A DNA stretch of 64,000 nt from assembly GCA_023101725.1 (NCBI GenBank), contig JALJCO010013358.1, forward strand, positions 248,001-312,000, written 5' to 3'. The position numbers and the translations under genes were made by a program. Origin of the DNA: Atherinomorus stipes (taxonomy: Eukaryota > Chordata > Actinopteri > Atheriniformes > Atherinidae). Positions 47,170 through 57,655 of this stretch are shown here, piece by piece (position 1 is the first letter of the stretch; every line of letters starts with the position of its first letter). The notes below the pieces were generated by a model. It saw nothing but the letters and a program-made list of their open reading frames with translations, was not told the DNA's origin and did not search any database.

Positions 47170-49589
47170 TTTCATGGTTCTTACTTTGAGTCAGGAAACA
47201 GGAGCTCCTTTACATGTTATTCTCTGAATAAAGACAAGCAATCAATCAATGACTAAGATTTCTGAGCAGTTGGACAGCTAGGTAGGATGTATCTGTTTCT
47301 TGTCCAGGTACTGTAAATTACATTTTCTGACAGGAATGCATGCCCCCCAGCCGCTGTATTAGATTCCCGATGATCCTTATCCATAACCTCGTCATATCCA
47401 ATCATTTTCATCGTCATTTCACTAAAAGGTTGAGACTTCCATGAGAAATATTCACTGTTGAATTGTTCATCTTTCCAGTGTACCTAAAATCATGTTGAAT
47501 TCCTCAGCAGCATATTTTCTAGCAATAGAAATCTTGGCGACTGCTAAACATGTATCATTGGGATTGTAAATGAGTTGATTGATAAAGAAAGAAGGAAAGA
47601 AATCTATTCTGGTGTTCTGTAACCAGGGTATGCCACGAGACATGAAAAGATGAACGGATGCATAGCAAAAAGTGGCAGATTCATGGTCATTCTAAAAAGG
47701 GAATCGTAGAAGTTTATCACAAAGTCACAGCTGCATCTCTGAGTAATGATCTAACAGTGTCGATTTGTGCAGCTTTCCATTGTCTCTCCGATGCTTCACA
47801 GTTGTAAACCCCTTGAATCAAAGGCTGCGCCCTTGTGATTATAAATAATAAAAGGAAACCACAATGTGGTGATGTGATATAAAAAAAATAAAAGAATGGA
47901 ATGGAATAAAAGTACATCAGGAGAAAACACCAAAGACATTTTGAAGGGAGAGATCTTTCCTGCTCAGTGGGAAGACACTGGACTGCTGCAGCACTTCATT
48001 CCTCTGATCTTCATAGCGGCACAAAATGTCCGTGCATGATATGCCTAAATACGCTGCATTTGCATACAAATGGCAGACAAATGTGTATAAATGTAGAGTT
48101 TCAGTTAAATGAGAAATGATTCTGCCTGCAGTGTCCTTTCAACTACACAGAAATTGTATTCGTAGTCGAGTAATTTCCTATTATTGTCTGCTGAAAAACA
48201 ATAAGCCAGGTCTAACCTTTTCATGCTAGTGACATAACAAACTAAAGTTTGCTCCATACCTTTGCAGGGCTTGAAAATAAATGGAAAAATTAAAGTTTAA
48301 TATACCGGAGAAAAGGTCCGATTATTCCCTGGGGATGTTTAAAAATCAGACAAAAAGAGAGTTTTTCTTTCCAGCTAATCTTAATATGGTTTGTTGTTAA
48401 TTTAGAATAAATTCTATTGGAAAATAATTGAGGTTATACATCAGAATGAGTTGACCGACTTTACATTTATTCTGATACCAACTGTTGTAACGCAGCAACA
48501 CATTAACAGGTTTGTCATTTGGCTGCACTATTCTTCCATGGAATCAGTCATATTGGAAAAGCAGTAAGCACATTTATGCCTAAAAAAGTTTTAGCAACAG
48601 AAGTCCATTATTTCACACAACTTAATGACCTTTATCCAAATGTGAATGCAGCTTTATGCTAAACGCTATAAAGAAAAAACCTGCTAATGTCACTCTGCTC
48701 CCTGGTAATGCTTTATGAAGTGTTCCAAACTATGCATGTATGAAACCGCATTTGCTCTGTGTCTTAGTGCTTATCATGTTTCAGTACACAGCTGCTGTTT
48801 GGATGCAGATGTGGGCGAGAGTAATGAAACGGCCAGTTTTAAACCAGCCTGCTTCCTCGTGGACTTAGGAATGAAACAGCAAATAGCAGCAGTGATCTCA
48901 TTAGCTAAGCCCCAGATGCAACTTCTAATCAGCGTTTGAGATGGTACAGAATATGCATATAGGAAAAAAGAAAAAAAAAAAAAGGTGCAGTGATGCCTAC
49001 TTTCACTTCCACTGCACTTCCATCACAGATAGAATGAACCCAAGATAATTCATGTTTATTCTCATCAGCATCATTTTATTCATTAGATTGGAACTGGAAA
49101 GAATTAGCATATTTCTTTCTCTGCAGTTCATAATATCATTAAAGGAATATTCAGTGAAAATGGAAGGTTTTCACTTCATAAGGCATGAAGTAAAAAGGAT
49201 CCAAATTTTTGCTAGACATCCGTGAGCTCCAAGTGCTGCATGAGTGCTGCATAAAAACGTCATTCATTATTCGATCATAGAACCAGATGTCAAGCACTGC
49301 AAGGTGCTTGAGAATCTCAGAATGTCATTTGAAACTTGACTACAAAAAAGATCCTAAAGATGGATTTTTCTTTCCTGGGCTGGGTGGCATCAGAGATTGA
49401 CCATCACTCAATGGAAATATTTAGTCAGAAACATAAAAATAGGTATTCCAGAGGCCAGGTACTGTGTCTGCCATACCAAACCTAAAAGAAAATGTGATAG
49501 ATAATGATTTAAGGGATAGTAACATTATAGCTGGAAACTAGAAAAAGTTAACTAATTTTCTGGGCTGTAACTGTATTTCTAAACAGTGG
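47170..49589. other. Intronic sequence, no gene seen
   Basis: A 74-codon ORF at 48715-48939 has no domain. No repeat recognised. Confidence 0.6.
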
Positions 49590-49795
49590 AGTAAGATGAC
49601 GTTGTGGTTAATGTCAAGTTGTCATAACAAAGACATCACAAATAATGCCAACTTTGCATCAAAAGTGACATAATTTACCGATTGACACTTAATGACAACT
49701 GTCATAAGCATTCATTAATGTCCATGACAGGTGTCATGTCATGATTATGACAGTGTTATGTCAGTCTTATGCACACCCATTCAAATAAAGTGTTA

Positions 49796-49828
<33 letters not shown>
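49590..49828. repeat. Palindromic repeat fragment and (TA)n microsatellite
   Basis: GTCATAACAAAGACATCAC, TGACAGGTGTCATGTCATG and CAAATAAAGTGTTACC follow the wording of a common fish repeat. The TA tract at 49798-49828 (about 15 units) starts exactly at its end. Confidence 0.6.
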
Positions 49829-49830
<2 letters not shown>

Positions 49831-49970
49831 CATCACTTTTTTAACATGATGTGTAAGCCATTGTTTGCAGTGGAGAGCTGATATGAGCTTGAAGTGTGAG
49901 TATCATGTGTGTACACGAATGTGGCCTCTGTTAAAGTGTCAGTGACATAAATGAGCAATTTTGACTCTAA
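49829..49970. other. Short intronic spacer
   Basis: Nothing recognised. Confidence 0.5.
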
Positions 49971-50715
49971 GGCCCAATCCCAATTCTCTTTTTTACCCCC
50001 ACCCCTTACCCCTTCCCTTTGGCCCTTGCACTTAAAACGAAGCTACAAGGGGTAGGGGTGAAAGTCAACCCCTTCAAATTGGGACACCCCTTCAAGAATC
50101 ACATACGTCATCAGTGATTCCGCCGGCTTGTGTGTAAGCAGATGTGCGCTGAGCTGTTGGTGCAAATCTGGAGAAATCAAGCCGTCTACAGCTGTGGATT
50201 AACGTTAACAAGCAAATTCGATTTTTGCATGACATCCCTGCCTGTGTTTTATCCCATGAAGACCAGCAGCGATGCTGCCGAATTTCTTATTGATCATCTT
50301 GATTATCAGGGCTGCAGAGCACCGCTGGTTTTCAGCCTGGTAGCGTTTATATAACTGAAGTGTCAATGTAGTACTCGGGGTTTTTTATTCATGTGCATTT
50401 TGCAAAAAAAATGACCGTTAAACATTTAAACAGCATTAAACTAGACTATCTAATGGTTTTCACACTTTTTAAACTTTATTTATGGAGAAATATTTACATT
50501 TGTGGATGTTTTTGGACTCAGTAGCAGCCATCATCCCAGTGATTTTCATACCCCTTCGTTTGAAGTGTGCTCTCGAAAAATCTTCGTTTGAAGGGGTATA
50601 TAGCCCTACCCCTTAGCCCTTCCCCTCCATCCTACAGGTATTGGGACACCCCTACCCCTACACATGAACGCGCAAAACGGAGGGGAAGGGCTAAGGGGTG
50701 AAATGGGATTCACCC
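49971..50715. mobile_element. 745-bp Harbinger-like MITE
   Basis: Terminal repeats GGCCCAATCCCAATTCTC and the inverse of AATGGGATTCACCC, with ACCCC/CCCTT-rich subterminal text on both ends. Flanked by TAA at 49968-49970 and 50716-50718; a 3-bp TAA/TTA duplication is typical of PIF/Harbinger elements. Ends resemble element P at 35560-37241. No transposase. Confidence 0.65.
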
Positions 50716-51058
50716 TAAGTGGCTAACTGGTCTAGTCTTGTCACCTGCTTGCCATAAGGTAATGAATGTCTTAAATAAATTACATCAGAAGTGACTGTAG
50801 TTCCCATTTTTATTAATATTTATTAATATTATTAATATTTGATCAGAGCTCTGTCACTGCCATTTCCAGTTGATAAACAGTGTTTGTTGGCTCTCTATCA
50901 ACTGTTGTAAAACCACACAATAAAACTATTTATGCATTCAGCAGCTCAGCCTCAAATCCAATGGGGGGGGGCAAAGTTGGCCTCAAGCCCTATTCACACA
51001 GCCTGAATTATGCACAGACTGTAACAGGTTTCCATTGTTGTGTCCATCCTCCACTTAG
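50716..51058 (+). other. Intronic sequence before exon E
   Basis: No repeat recognised apart from a short G-run near 50961-50968. Confidence 0.6.
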
Positions 51059-51325
51059 GTCGCAGCAAAAAGAAGGAGCGTTGCCTGAATGAGGAGTTGT
51101 ACCCGCTGGAGGAGACGGAGACTTGTCCGTGTGAGGAGTTTTTGTCTCAGCCATATGGGAACTGGTCTGAGTGCATCCTCCCAGATCCTTCAGTTCCCGG
51201 GCCACTGCAGGGTTGGATGAGCCACCGGGAGGTGAAGGAGTGTGGCCAAGGTCTCCGCTACAGGGCAGTGGCCTGCATTAACCAGCAGGGACACCTGGTC
51301 AACCCTATGCTCTGCACAGACTCAG
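51059..51325 (+). CDS. thsd7b: thsd7b internal exon E (267 bp)
   Basis: Acceptor ccacttag, donor CTCAG/gtataa. Residues 183-270 after split Gly182. It opens with the basic run RSKKKERC, then LYPLEETETCPC, which ends a TSP1 module. A new module follows: SQPYGNWSECILP, KECGQGLRYRAVAC, and a final Cys before the split Gly271. NWS in GNWSEC is a potential N-glycosylation site. Six in-frame codons of the upstream intron (51040-51058) are open but are not expected to be coding because the acceptor and phase fit at 51059. Confidence 0.93.
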
Positions 51326-51943
51326 GTATAATTGACAGAAATATTATGCAAAGATTATAGATTTTTAAGTTTAGAAAAAAATCTGCATTTTACTTTCTGT
51401 CAGTAATTTAATCTAACTTTATTCCATTTTTTTTTTTTTTTTTTTTTTTTTGTTTAAAGTAATAAATGAAATACAGTATTTGTAAAACCTGACAAACTGT
51501 TATGCAAGTTTGGGATACACTGACACAAGAATGAGCAGGACTTCCCATTATACTACATACTCATTACTTCAGTCTTCATGTAATACGACTGTTTTATCAT
51601 CTTTTATTTTATTTAGTTGCTATACTAGTCCAAATTATCTGCTCATTTCCATAAATGGGAATTCTTAATTGGCAAAAAAAGCCTTTAATGTCATCCAGCA
51701 AAAAGACAAAAGTCGCACACAAAGCTTTAAACAAAACCCAGTGGAACCCCCTGGTGTAGGGTAGGAATAAAACAGTCATTAGTCGGATAATTAGCTGTTG
51801 GTGTCACACTAAGTAAGTCCAAGGTCTGGGGTAACACAGGCCAGCAGCGTGTCTGTCTGCCGTTATTAGTGTGAGCCTCGCTGCAGCTGCTAACAGAGTC
51901 CGAATCAGAGCTTCCCTTTCTGTCTGCCAACGTTCGATTTCAG
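51326..51943 (+). other. Intron E-F (618 bp)
   Basis: Starts gtataa and ends cgatttcag; contains a T-run at about 51427-51451. Nothing else seen. Confidence 0.85.
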
Positions 51944-52122
51944 GCTACATTGTGGAGGTCTGCCACATCCCTTGCGCCCTGGACTGTAAGCTCAGCGACT
52001 GGTCAGCCTGGTCAGCTTGCAGTGCATCCTGTGGCAGCGGGCTAAAGATCAGGTCCAAGTGGCTCAGGGAGAAGGCTTTCAACGGGGGACGGCCCTGCCC
52101 CAAGTTGGATTTGAAGAACCAG
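51944..52122 (+). CDS. thsd7b: thsd7b internal exon F (179 bp)
   Basis: Acceptor cgatttcag, donor CCAG/gtaagg, ending in phase 0. Residues 271-330. After CHIPC it opens a canonical TSP1 repeat: DCKLSDWSAWSAC (W290-x-x-W293, a C-mannosylation-type motif) and C296-S-A-S-C300-G-S-G303, which matches the O-fucosylation consensus CxxSCxxG. SKWLREK and the CPKLDLKNQ end follow. The remaining cysteines of this repeat must lie on an exon beyond the window or one I failed to see. Confidence 0.93.
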
Positions 52123-52366
52123 GTAAGGCTGGCCTCTGTACTTCCATATATCATGCTTAGCACCCCTTTTAATAAAGGAAGCTGCTTTAAAATGAGTTGT
52201 AAAGTAGTAAAACTGAATCTGCTTTTTATGCACATAAGAATAATTTGTGTAAATTTTAGATATCATATTGAAGAAAGATAATTCTCATCTACACTGCTCA
52301 CTTTCCCTGAATTTCTTAGTTTACAGTGACATATATAACAGAACCTACTTATATGTGCAGTACTAA

Positions 52367-54231
52367 TACAGTACGGGCCAGAAAGTTTAGACACACTCCT
52401 ATTAAAGAAAAGGCCAAATTCACAAGAGTAATTCAAATAACAAAAATAACAAAAAATTCCTGAAAAAGGGGGATTGGAGGATGTGCTCCAACTTCAGGGG
52501 GATCACACTCCTCAGCCTCCCTGGTGAGGTTTATTCAGGGGTCCTGGAGAGGAGGGTCCATCTGATAGTCGAACCTCGGATTGAGGAGGAGCAGTGTGGT
52601 TTTCGTCATGGTCGTGGAACAGTGGACCAGCTCTACGCCCTCCTCAGGGTCCAGGAGGGGGCATGGGAGTTCACCCAACCAGTCCCTGCTTTGTGGATTT
52701 GGAGAAGGCGTTTGATCGTGTCCCCCAGGGATTCCTGTGGGGGGTGCTCCGGGAGTATGGAGTACCGAACCCCCTTGTCTGAGCTGTCCGGTCCCTGTAT
52801 GACTGGTGCCAGAGCTTGATCCGCATTTCCGGCTGTAGGTCGAATCCATTGTGAGGGTTGAACTCAGTCAAGGCTTCTCTTTGTGAACGATCCTGTTCAG
52901 AACCTTTATGGACAGGATTTCTAGATGCAGCCTAGGTGTTAAGGGGATCCGGTTTGGTGTCCTCAGGATCGGGTCTCTGCTTGTTGCAGATGATGTGGTT
53001 CTGTTGGCGTCATTGAGCCGTGACCTCCATCTCTCACTGGAGCGATTTGCAGCTGAGTGTGAAGCGGATGGGATGAAAATCAGTTCCTCCAAATCTGAGA
53101 CCATGGTCCTTACCTGATAAAGGGTGGAGTGTCCTCTCTGGGTCGGGGACGAGGTCCTGCCCCAGGTGGAGGAGTTCAGGTATCTTGGGGTCTTGTACAC
53201 AAATGAGGGAAAAATGGAGCGAGAGATTGACAAACGGATCGGTGTGGCGTCTGCAGTGATGAAGACTCTGCATCGATCCGTTGTGGTGAAGAAGGAGCTG
53301 AGCCAGAAGGAGAAGCTCTAGATTTACCAATCAATATGTTCCTACCCTCACCTATGGTCATGAGCTGTGGATGATGACCGAAAGATTGAGATCGCGGGTA
53401 AATCAGCCGAAACGAGTTTCCTCCGCGGGGGGGCCGGGCTCTCCTTTAAAGATAGGATGAGGAGCTCGGTCATCCAGGAGGGACTCAAAGAAGAGCCGCT
53501 GCTCTATCGAGAGGAGCCAGATAAGGTGGCTCAGGCATCTGGTCAGGATGCCTCTTGGACGCCTTCCTGGTGAGGTGTTCCGGGCACGTCCCACCGGGAC
53601 GAGGCCCCGGGGGGGGCCAAGGACACGCTGGAGGGACTACGTCTCCCGGCTGGCCTGGGAACGCCTCAGCTCCCCCCTGATGAGCTGCCAACTGTGGCCG
53701 GGGAGATAGAAGTCTGGGCTTCCCTGCTTAGACAGCTGCCCCCGCAACCCAACCTTGGATAAGCAGAATAAGATGGTACAGTACCCGAAAAGGTAATAAT
53801 AAATAGAATTTCATATAGTAAAATAAAACATTTATTTTGAATTGTGGTTTTTAATGATAATAATAATAATGAAAAAAACTGTCCCAGACAAATTAGAGCA
53901 CCTTGCTCATGAACAGTGAACCAAAATACCTGTCAACATGTGCCGACGTCTGATTGGACGTTACAACACACTTGAGTGCAGTGATTGCCTCAAAGTGTCA
54001 AAGTGGTGCTCAAAAAATTTTTAGTTTATGAGCCCCATCATGTTTGTTTGATTTTTTCTTTGTTTGTTTTTTATATTTCTGTTGAACCACAATTCAGAAT
54101 CAATGCCATGATTTTGTCAAAATATTCAGTTATTATTACTTTTGTCAATTTCAGTTTATTTTACTCACAGCTGATTTTTTTTTTCCGTCTTTAATGGAAG
54201 ACTAAAGTCTAAACTTTCGGCCCGTACTGTA
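52367..54231 (+). mobile_element. TA-flanked TIR element T, copy 3, carrying a LINE
   Basis: Ends TACAGTACGGGCCAGAAAG and the inverse of CTTTCGGCCCGTACTGTA, with TA at both tips as in Tc1/mariner-type insertions. Internal blocks AATTGTGGTTTTTAATG, GTGCCGACGTC, GCAGTGATTGCCTCAA and AGCCCCATCATGTTTGTTTG match the other two T copies. The LINE at about 52465-53780 was inserted later. Confidence 0.75.
52465..53780 (+). mobile_element. RTE/Rex3-like LINE, reverse transcriptase pseudogene
   Basis: Plus-strand frames carry, in order, NFRGITLLSLPG and EEEQCGFRHGRGTVDQL (52481-52630), VDLEKAFDRVPQ with the first catalytic Asp region (52695-52730), VADDVVLLASLS where the usual FADD box reads VADD (about 52983-53018), EEFRYLGVLYTNEGKMERE (about 53170-53224), the KKELSQKEKL.IYQSI block (53290-53330), and RWRDYVSRLAWERLS near 53630-53675. 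Several frameshifts and a stop break the frame, so it is inactive. 5'-truncated; the 3' end GGATAAGCAGAATAAGATGG resembles the tail of RTE-clade Rex3. Confidence 0.8.
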
Positions 54232-55849
54232 TGTGCTGCCGCACTGTGTATTTTAGAGGGAACCCCATAAAGCTAAGAGTCCACACTCCGTATTTTACAT
54301 ACGTATGCAGACTTTATCTGACCGGACACATTTCTATGACACATGCTGCTGTTTTCATCCCATATTTTACATGTCTCTTTTAGATTTTTGGGATGTTTTC
54401 CTCCTGCCCTCATTGCGTTGACTTTAAATGCCATCACCGTGGAAATGTTGCATTCTGCTCACATTTTAATGAAAAGGTTTATTACTCGTGACAGTGGGAC
54501 TCCTGGGTGACCAATTCATTTTCTCATGCCTTCAGCCGGACTAAATCAATGGCCTTGCCAGACATGCAGAAGATATTGGGAGGAGGAAGTGGACAGATGG
54601 GAGCTTTTGATATTCCATACTCAGGTTTCCACTGCAGCTCTGAATATTTTGTGACAGAACATCTCTCGTGGGGGTCATGGTTTAAAGAGGGAGGAAGTGT
54701 TTTATGAACACTGGCTGTACGCTTGAATGGGCTTGAAAGGACACTTTGGTTTGTAGAGGTCAGTGTGGAGATCAAGCACAGCTGTGGGAAAAATATTCAA
54801 ATGTGCTCAAGTGGAGATTTGTGTACAGATGGTTAAGTGCCCACTAACAAGGTGTATATGGCCCCTGTTGTAATGCCCTGTAATAACTCTCCCCCACTGA
54901 AATTGCAGCTCATTGTTGGGCCTCGTCCTCACGGATTCATCCTGAGGGTGGAGTGCAGCTCATTGTTCACATCATAAAATCGTCCATTTAAAGTCAAGTA
55001 CATCTGCCTGAGGTGTGTATGGAAAGATACTATAACCTTTATGCTAAATCACTAAGCACAGATCTGGCCTGTTATGTTAAACTAGGAAACCCCTGAAGTG
55101 TCTCCACATGGTTCCCTAAGAAAAATGTTTTCTTCTTGAGCCAGTGCATTTCACTTCCCGGGTTTCATACATTTGACCCCTAGAGTTTATCATTTAGTTT
55201 TGCCTGAATTCAGCGTGACTATGAATACTCTTATTCCTAATAGCTGCGCTCCTCTTTTACACACTTGCTTCCTTTTTCGCTGACTGTTGTGAACCGAGCC
55301 CAAAGTCTAGCTTTGCTCCCACCAGCAGATGTTTCCCCTTGAGCCACTGCAAGAATTGGCTTGACGGAGATGGAATTATACAGTGCAACACAAGTCATCC
55401 TCTCGTCACATGGCTGAATGAGCACGACAGGTAGGGGGAGGGGTAGAGTTAGAGAGACAGAGTGCCACTATGAAAATAATGAGCAAAAAGGGCTGTGATG
55501 TCAAACAGACTGTGTAGGAGCAGGTCTGTAAAGCAAAGTCTAAGTATGCTGTTAATGCAGAAGTCTGAGTAGTTTTTTTTTTTTTTGCAATGATAAAATC
55601 AGACAATGCACAATTTGATCACATGAATAATTCATACATCACTTTCAGTGAAAACACCCCCTCAGGTCCTTATGTACAAGTGGGGAAAACATGATTAAAG
55701 AACTGACTTTCAATGGGAAGGTTACTGAATACCTGATAAACTTACTTTTACTCTTTGCTAAACTTCTCTTTTTTAATGCAGTAGAATTTGTGTAATCACA
55801 GTTTAGTGATGGTGTGTCAAATGTAGATAATGAAATATTGTTAAAGATG
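54232..55849. other. Intronic sequence, no gene seen
   Basis: No TSP1 exon in the phase-0 context expected after exon F was found; no repeat recognised. Confidence 0.55.
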
Positions 55850-56280
55850 GTAGTGTATCTGAGATTTGCTGGGGAAAATGGTGGAGTTGGCAGTCAAGCA
55901 GCTGCTTTAGAGCCTCAGAGATATTGTTCTCCGTCTCAGAAGAGGAGTGACCTGAGAAGAGCAAAATCCGGAGTAAATTTAGCTGAAGCGTACACTAGAT
56001 ATGTCCACATAAACATTTTCCACGGCATCAAAATATGGAAATGGCAACTTTTCTCCTGGATCGGTAAGCTAGCTCACTTGCTAACATGGCTAGCATTTGC
56101 TGTCAGTTATGAAACTCCTCTGCTATTCTTGTTGGACATGGTGCAGGCTGCTGGTCCCTTGTTGAATCGGCAGCGAGCCTGAAAACCCAGTGACTGGAGT
56201 TATTTTTCTGTTGTTACAAGTACAACAGACACACGTGATGTTGCTGTTCTGTTCATATTCTATATCCAGCCTTTGATTCC
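55850..56280 (+). mobile_element. TIR element P fragment, copy 2
   Basis: Aligns with the reverse complement of 36010-36440: RSDLRRAKSGVNLAE, HINIFHG, then a splice-donor-like CGGTAAGCTAG at 56064, and a shared downstream stretch (GCTGCTGGTCCCTTG, CCCAGTGACTGGAGTTATTTTTCTG). The terminal repeats of P were not identified, so this is a partial copy. Confidence 0.55.
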
Positions 56281-57020
56281 CGTCATTCTGCACATGCTCC
56301 TTCCCTTGTCCTGTTGTAATGGCGCATGTCGATGTGCACGTGAAACAAGCGTTGAAGTAGTATGTTCATGTCGAGCTCCTGCTACAAACTACAATCAAAA
56401 TTCAGTGAAAATCTATGTTGTGTGGTTTTTATTTCATAGCCAGAACAAAAAGTCGCAGGAACTGGGGTCTGTGTACTTCTAGGTAAACATAAATGGATAT
56501 AAATTTGCCATGTCCGCCCCCTTCAAATCAGAACCCTTCCCAACCCCCAGATCTAAACCAGAATTAGATAAATGTGTTTTTTATACTGAATAAACCTTTA
56601 AATTAATCCTGACCAATCTTGCATTTGAGAAAGCACAGCAAAATTATTTGAATATCGACAGTCCCACGTTACTCCAAAGACCCACCCCCCATTCCCTCCT
56701 CCTAATACGGAAGCAAAGGTCTGACAGGCAGGGCCTTTGGCCAATCCTAGGTGGGGATCACACTGCAAGGATTGGTTTGAGTTTTGATTGATAATTTTGA
56801 GATTAAAATGATATATTTTGATTAATGGTGGGTCTGTCTTGAGTTCCATTGCCTCATTCATGGCATTTTACCCTATTAAAAAATAGTGTAACAATGCAAC
56901 ATCGGAAAGGGTTGCTTTAATTCGGATTTTTTTCCCATGTAAACATGAAGGAGAATAATTTAATTCTGAATCATTTAAATAGGAATAATTAATTCCTAAA
57001 TTAAAAAAAAACATCATATA
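56281..57020 (+). mobile_element. Repeat Q, copy 2
   Basis: CACATGCTCCTTCCC, CATGTCGAGCTCCTGCTACAAACTAC, AGATCTAAACCAGAATTAGATAAATG and the end block CATGTAAACATGAAGGAGAATAATT...AATTAATTCC match copy 1 at 37425-38815, here without microsatellite or low-complexity insertions. Confidence 0.55.
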
Positions 57021-57076
57021 ACCGGGGTTGATGTTTCTTATTACCAGTCCACATGACCCACTGCCTTGCTTGTCTT

Positions 57077-57655
57077 ACCCCAGCTTTACACCGGGTCCGT
57101 GAGCACAGCGCTGCGAAGCGCAACGACTTAGCTCCGACCTCAACAGCGCGAGCATTTACAGTGTGCACTGAGTGCCCACAAGTGCACCAGCTGTTGCTAG
57201 ATCCGTGGCATCACGGAATCACGGGAGGGACTGGAAGGTCGCCTTTGATTCTCATCCAAATGGTTAATTTTGTCCACATTTGTGTGTCATTGTTTCTTAT
57301 TTCACGGAAACCTTGTGTACACGGAGATGATGTCACGTTCAGATAGTTCAGCAGTTAAAAATCTGCACATTGGCTTTTGTTTAGGAAGTTGGAAGGATGT
57401 TTTATACTGAATCTCGTGTTTGATTTCCTGTCTGGTCCGATGTGAACTACTGAAATTTACGCAGTGTCGGTGCGTCCTCCGTCAAAAACAGAGATGGCGC
57501 ATATATTTAGTGCAGCGGCGCGACATGCCAGAGCGATGACGGACCGCTCACGCGCTGCAGCTTGCTCAATTTATTTCACACAATTGGCTACATGGGGCGT
57601 GATTCGGTGCACATGGCGTGTTGCTGCGCTCATGGACCAGGTGTAAAGCCGGGGT
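57077..57655. mobile_element. 579-bp TIR element
   Basis: Terminal repeats ACCCCAGCTTTACACCGGGTCCGTGAGC and the inverse of GCTCATGGACCAGGTGTAAAGCCGGGGT. CG-rich near the ends. No coding capacity. Confidence 0.75.

Larger units (their letters stand above)
9253..52122 (+). other. thsd7b: thsd7b partial transcription unit (six internal exons)
   Basis: Six exons splice in phase (phases 1,1,2,1,1,1 at the starts, phase 0 at the end) to give 330 uninterrupted residues rich in Cys and Trp. THSD7 proteins are large type-I membrane proteins with tandem thrombospondin type-1 repeats; THSD7A is known from endothelium and podocytes, while THSD7B is little studied. Shared landmarks with human THSD7B as I remember it include QSRYRIIIQ, CPDTLYEERE, MMECL, SQPYGNWS and KLDLKNQ. 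At several of these the THSD7A sequence I remember differs. Introns are 843, 5178, 17697, 17543 and 618 bp. No start, stop, promoter or polyA signal of the gene is in the window, and no flanking exon was found before 9253 or after 52122. The B rather than A assignment is inference from memory, not from an alignment. Confidence 0.85.

Noticed and set aside
55814..56182. 122-codon ORF considered as a host gene
   Set aside because: Homologous DNA occurs at 36010-36440 within a TIR element, so it is transposon sequence.
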